Source of the DNA: Monosporascus cannonballus
Lineage: Eukaryota > Ascomycota > Sordariomycetes > Xylariales
Assembly (NCBI GenBank): GCA_004154925.1
Contig: QJNS01000111.1
Span: 142,693-206,692, forward strand
Reading direction: 5' to 3'
DNA length: 64,000 nt
The position numbers and the translations under genes were made by a program. Below the pieces are notes generated by a model. That model did no database searches, was not told the DNA's origin, and saw only the letters and a list, made by a program, of their open reading frames with translations. Every line of letters starts with the position of its first letter. Positions within the stretch are counted from its first letter, which is position 1. Below, piece by piece: positions 61,014 to 64,000 of this stretch.

Positions 61014-61931
61014 GATGAGCGACTCGGAATATGAGGAGAATCTCCCCTCAGCGCCGAAATACGGTGGTGAGGGAAAGGCGCGGTTCAGTCCAATGAGATT
61101 GCGGATAGGTGGGGGGTTAGGAGCCTACTTAGCAGGTAGTAAGTGCTGTGATTATGCGTAGGTTTTCGTAACCTTAGGTAAATATCTTCCTGAAGAACTT
61201 TACACCTCGTTGATAGGCCATTCCAGTAAGCGCCCGATACAATGGGTATATGGGAAATCTCGCGATACTGACGTGGGAGGGTTGATAATGCTAAGCTTAA
61301 TTGAAGACGTTAACGTCAAAGAGAAAGACGCGACGGGACGGCGTGACGCGCTAAAGACATTATTACGTGTTAGCGTGCCGGGGCCTAACGCCGAGAGGTG
61401 AGATAAGGGAGTGCTTGTACAACATCTGCAGTACGATAAGCCTTTACGAACAGGTCCCTAATGCGGCCATATCATAGTGGGGTATGTCAATTATCCTGGC
61501 GACTTGCTACCCCTCCACCCAGCACAGCCTTACATGTACATACTTAGGTACCAACACAGGAATACTACATATACACAAGAACCCGCTCAGGAACTACCAA
61601 GAGACCCCACCAAATATTACCGTACATTTGCAGAACTGACCACCGATCCAAATTACATGTAAAAAGAACGATCACCAGCTTCTTTATACTCGTATGCTTT
61701 GCGGCTACTATGGTTTGAAAGCGGATCCATGAGAGCTTTTGGTGGCCTGTACTCTGCCCCAAACAACGACGTCCCTTGAAAACTTGGCCGTAGGTGGTAT
61801 ATCGGAAGCTTGGTGCTTCAGATGCATCTCCACATGGGATTTATTTGATTCTCTTGAACTGTAGGCCTTTACGCGGTTGAGCTTTCAAATTTAGTCTCGT
61901 CTCCCAAGGTATAGTGGATAGAAACCACAAG
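61014..61931. other. Divergent promoter region SMC6 / SGT1-like gene
   Basis: About 920 bp between two divergent starts. It has normal composition with no further exon. An imperfect GACGTTAACGTC palindrome lies at about 61305-61318. Confidence 0.45.
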
Positions 61932-63791
61932 ATGGACCGGGAAGATAAGACTGAATTTTTCGAAAATGGCTTTCAAGAGTTCCCCAGGAGGCTAGCCGAA
62001 AATTGTGTCGAGTACATGCTTTTCATGATCGACAGTCACGTCGAGTCACGCAAGCTGTTATCTGACCTGGAAGCTGTCCGGAAGGCTGCTGTCCAACTCT
62101 GCGGCCGTTTCACCAAGGGTTATATATGGCAACGAGACGAGTTCCAGTTGCACATCAAAAACGAAAACGGACAAGTTTATCTGCACGGCACAACCGACTA
62201 CGGCGATTCCGTGGAGGACGAGTGGCTGATAGTCTTTCTCCTCCGTGAGTTGACAAAGTCATTCACCAACCTCTGGGTCAGGGGCTTTGACAGCGATGGC
62301 GAGTTCCTCCTGGTTGAAGCAGCCAACGTCCTACCGAAATGGTTGAGCCCGGAGATAGACAGCCATCGGGCTTGGATCCACCAGGGGAGACTTTGGATTC
62401 TCCCTTTGGCAGCAAGCTCTGGAGAGAAAAGACCACTTTCTTTGCCTGAAGCCACCGATTATATCAGAGCAAAGCCCGAGGGTCTCATAAATTCGACGTT
62501 CGTCGAAGCTGAGGCCTTTTATCGTTTGGAGAAGTATCCAGCGCAGATCACACACTGGATGCACCACTCCTTGGTAACGATACCGAGGAAACTAGCCTAT
62601 ATCCTGCACGAACGCCCCGCCACTATTGCTCCCGCCGTTGAAGCGTTCTATCTGCGAGAACCCGTATCTATGAAGCCGCTCGTTTCCCTGTCTGGAAAAA
62701 CGCATTTCCCGCCCAAGGATTTGGTGACGGTGAGTGTCAAGTTCACGAAGGTGCTGTTTGCCCAAGTTAAGTCTCAACGCTTCCAAGCTCCTCCTTCGTG
62801 GAGCAGTGTTATCGACGTCGCCGAAAAGGGGGCAAAGGCAGAGAACACTACGGATGGATCTCTTAAGAGGCTGGCGAGATTGGAAACAGGCATGAAAATC
62901 ACTAGCGGCTTCGAGATGCTGGCCACCAGCGTTGACAAGAGAGATAACCGGCTAGCTCGTGAGTTCGCCATTCTTCTCGAGGACGTGGAGGAAGACGGAG
63001 ACCAAATTCTACCCACCGATGCGGACATTGCAGCCTGGTCAGATGTCAATAGGGAAGACGATGAATCGTGGCTAGACATCAATTTCGAAGATTTTGAGAA
63101 TGAGTTGGAAGGGAAGCGGGGTGGCAGACGAGGACCGCAAAGTGGATTCGGCGATTCTACGACACAGGCGGACCTGCAAAAGATGGTATCCCGGTTTGAA
63201 GCATTTCTCAATGACGAAACCGCAGGGATAGACGGTGCTGAGATGGAGGACATGGATGAAGACGACGATCTCTCTGATGACGACGAGGATGATAGCGAGG
63301 ATGAGGACAAAGAGGTCAGCTTCGATGAGGAACAGTTCGCCAAGATGATGAGAGAGATGATGGGTCTGCCAAGTGAAGGAGAGACCACGCAGGGGACAAA
63401 ACAAGTGGCCAAGTATGTGCCTCCAGAGGAAGCAGATGAAGATGACGACGAAGAAATCAGAAAAATGGCGGCTCAGATGGAAGCCGAGTTGAAAGAACAT
63501 GGCGCCCTAAAGCTTAACCCAGGGCCAAGGGACACAAAGATGAAGAGGGTTGAAGGAAAGCAGCAGGCCGAGGACGACGGCAAGGGAAAAGAAACGCAGA
63601 GACCGGAGCAGGAGGAGGGTGAAGAGGAAGATAGCGGTGACGAGGAAGTCGACATAGATTACAACCTTGCCAAAAACTTGCTAGAAAGCTTCAAGAGCCA
63701 AGCTGGAATGGCGGGTCCTACAGGCAATATCCTAGGGATGATGGGCATGCAGCTCCCTAGGGACGAGGATGAGGAAGAGAACAATAGGTAG
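61932..63791 (+). CDS. SGT1 / ecdysoneless (ECD) family protein
   Basis: Single exon, 619 residues from the first ATG (MDREDKTEFFENGFQEFPRR). The open frame begins 18 nt earlier with GTG. The SGT1/ecdysoneless family (not the HSP90 co-chaperone of the same name) is linked to transcription of glycolytic genes in yeasts and to splicing and the R2TP complex in animals. The conserved N-terminal block is VWQRD-like (YIWQRDEFQL, TDYGDSVEDEWLIVFLLREL, WVRGFDSDGEFLLVEAANVL, PKWLSPE). The C-terminal third is strongly acidic (EDMDEDDDLSDDDEDDSED and later EEDSGDEEVDIDY), with short conserved helices between. It ends LPRDEDEEENNR. Confidence 0.92.
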   Translation: MDREDKTEFFENGFQEFPRRLAENCVEYMLFMIDSHVESRKLLSDLEAVRKAAVQLCGRFTKGYIWQRDEFQLHIKNENGQVYLHGTTDYGDSVEDEWLIVFLLRELTKSFTNLWVRGFDSDGEFLLVEAANVLPKWLSPEIDSHRAWIHQGRLWILPLAASSGEKRPLSLPEATDYIRAKPEGLINSTFVEAEAFYRLEKYPAQITHWMHHSLVTIPRKLAYILHERPATIAPAVEAFYLREPVSMKPLVSLSGKTHFPPKDLVTVSVKFTKVLFAQVKSQRFQAPPSWSSVIDVAEKGAKAENTTDGSLKRLARLETGMKITSGFEMLATSVDKRDNRLAREFAILLEDVEEDGDQILPTDADIAAWSDVNREDDESWLDINFEDFENELEGKRGGRRGPQSGFGDSTTQADLQKMVSRFEAFLNDETAGIDGAEMEDMDEDDDLSDDDEDDSEDEDKEVSFDEEQFAKMMREMMGLPSEGETTQGTKQVAKYVPPEEADEDDDEEIRKMAAQMEAELKEHGALKLNPGPRDTKMKRVEGKQQAEDDGKGKETQRPEQEEGEEEDSGDEEVDIDYNLAKNLLESFKSQAGMAGPTGNILGMMGMQLPRDEDEEENNR

Positions 63792-64000
63792 CTCTAAGTG
63801 TTAGGGACCGAGGAAGCAGTAACACATCTAATTAAAACATACATACCTAGGTATGTCTTCTTTTGATAGAGCGAATCAAGTGACATCCATCAGCATCTCG
63901 GTACGTTACCTCAGTATAAGTCCCAGAAGTCCCTGGGCTAGCCAACTTACCTACCTAGGTAGAACTCGGCTGTAGCAAGGCTCCCCCGCCCCGCGGGGGG
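63792..64000. other. 3' flank of the SGT1-like gene to window end
   Basis: 209 bp with two CCTAGG-centred palindromes (CATACCTAGGTATG at 63842-63855 and CTACCTAGGTAG at 63951-63962) and a C/G-rich end. No gene is visible. Confidence 0.5.

Noticed and set aside
61914..61931. Upstream GTG start for the SGT1-like gene
   Set aside because: Eukaryotic nuclear genes rarely start at GTG, and the first ATG at 61932 begins a family-like N-terminus.

Overview
The window is nuclear DNA of a filamentous ascomycete (Pezizomycotina, most likely Sordariomycetes). The evidence is short spliced introns with CTRAC branch points, SQEL-ending H2A divergent from H2B, typical fungal orthologues (Atg4, Sqs1, SPX-RING ubiquitin ligase, fungal cystathionine gamma-synthase), and very AT-rich, TpA-rich repeat DNA of the kind left by repeat-induced point mutation (RIP). 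I rebuilt the gene models by eye from splice signals and protein families. In every spliced model the coding exons add up to a whole number of codons.

Layout. 1-2.4 kb is RIP-like repeat DNA. 2.7-5.2 kb holds a decayed saccharopine dehydrogenase (LYS9) copy, followed by 3.4 kb with no intact gene. 8.6-25.1 kb is a housekeeping stretch: KGD2 (2-oxoglutarate dehydrogenase E2), a five-exon complex I LYR subunit (NDUFB9/B22 type), divergent histones H2A and H2B, SQS1 (R3H/G-patch), ATG4 and JJJ1. 26.4-30.6 kb holds cystathionine gamma-synthase and an SPX-RING protein. 31.57-34.10 kb is a TA-flanked terminal-inverted-repeat element filled with AT-rich nested repeats. It carries a segment also found, inverted, near 1.5 kb. 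Just beyond it lies a broken amidohydrolase gene and a 125-nt pyrimidine tract. 36.8-48.7 kb holds LPD1 (E3), SGD1/NOM1, SRP14, a small eight-cysteine protein and a ten-exon GBP2/HRB1-like RNA-binding gene. 48.7-55.4 kb is gene-poor. 55.4-63.8 kb holds COQ9, SMC6 and an SGT1/ecdysoneless gene.

How the genes relate. Four to five genes serve mitochondrial respiration or ubiquinone (KGD2, LPD1, NDUFB9, COQ9), and others serve ribosome or RNA biology (SQS1, JJJ1, SGD1, SRP14, GBP2) and chromatin (H2A, H2B, SMC6). This looks like ordinary fungal gene mixing rather than a cluster. I found no convincing new multi-gene system. The most interesting items are gene-structure oddities (an 8-nt microexon, a 4-nt first coding exon, a GC-AG intron in H2B), the nested transposon island, and two gene relics.
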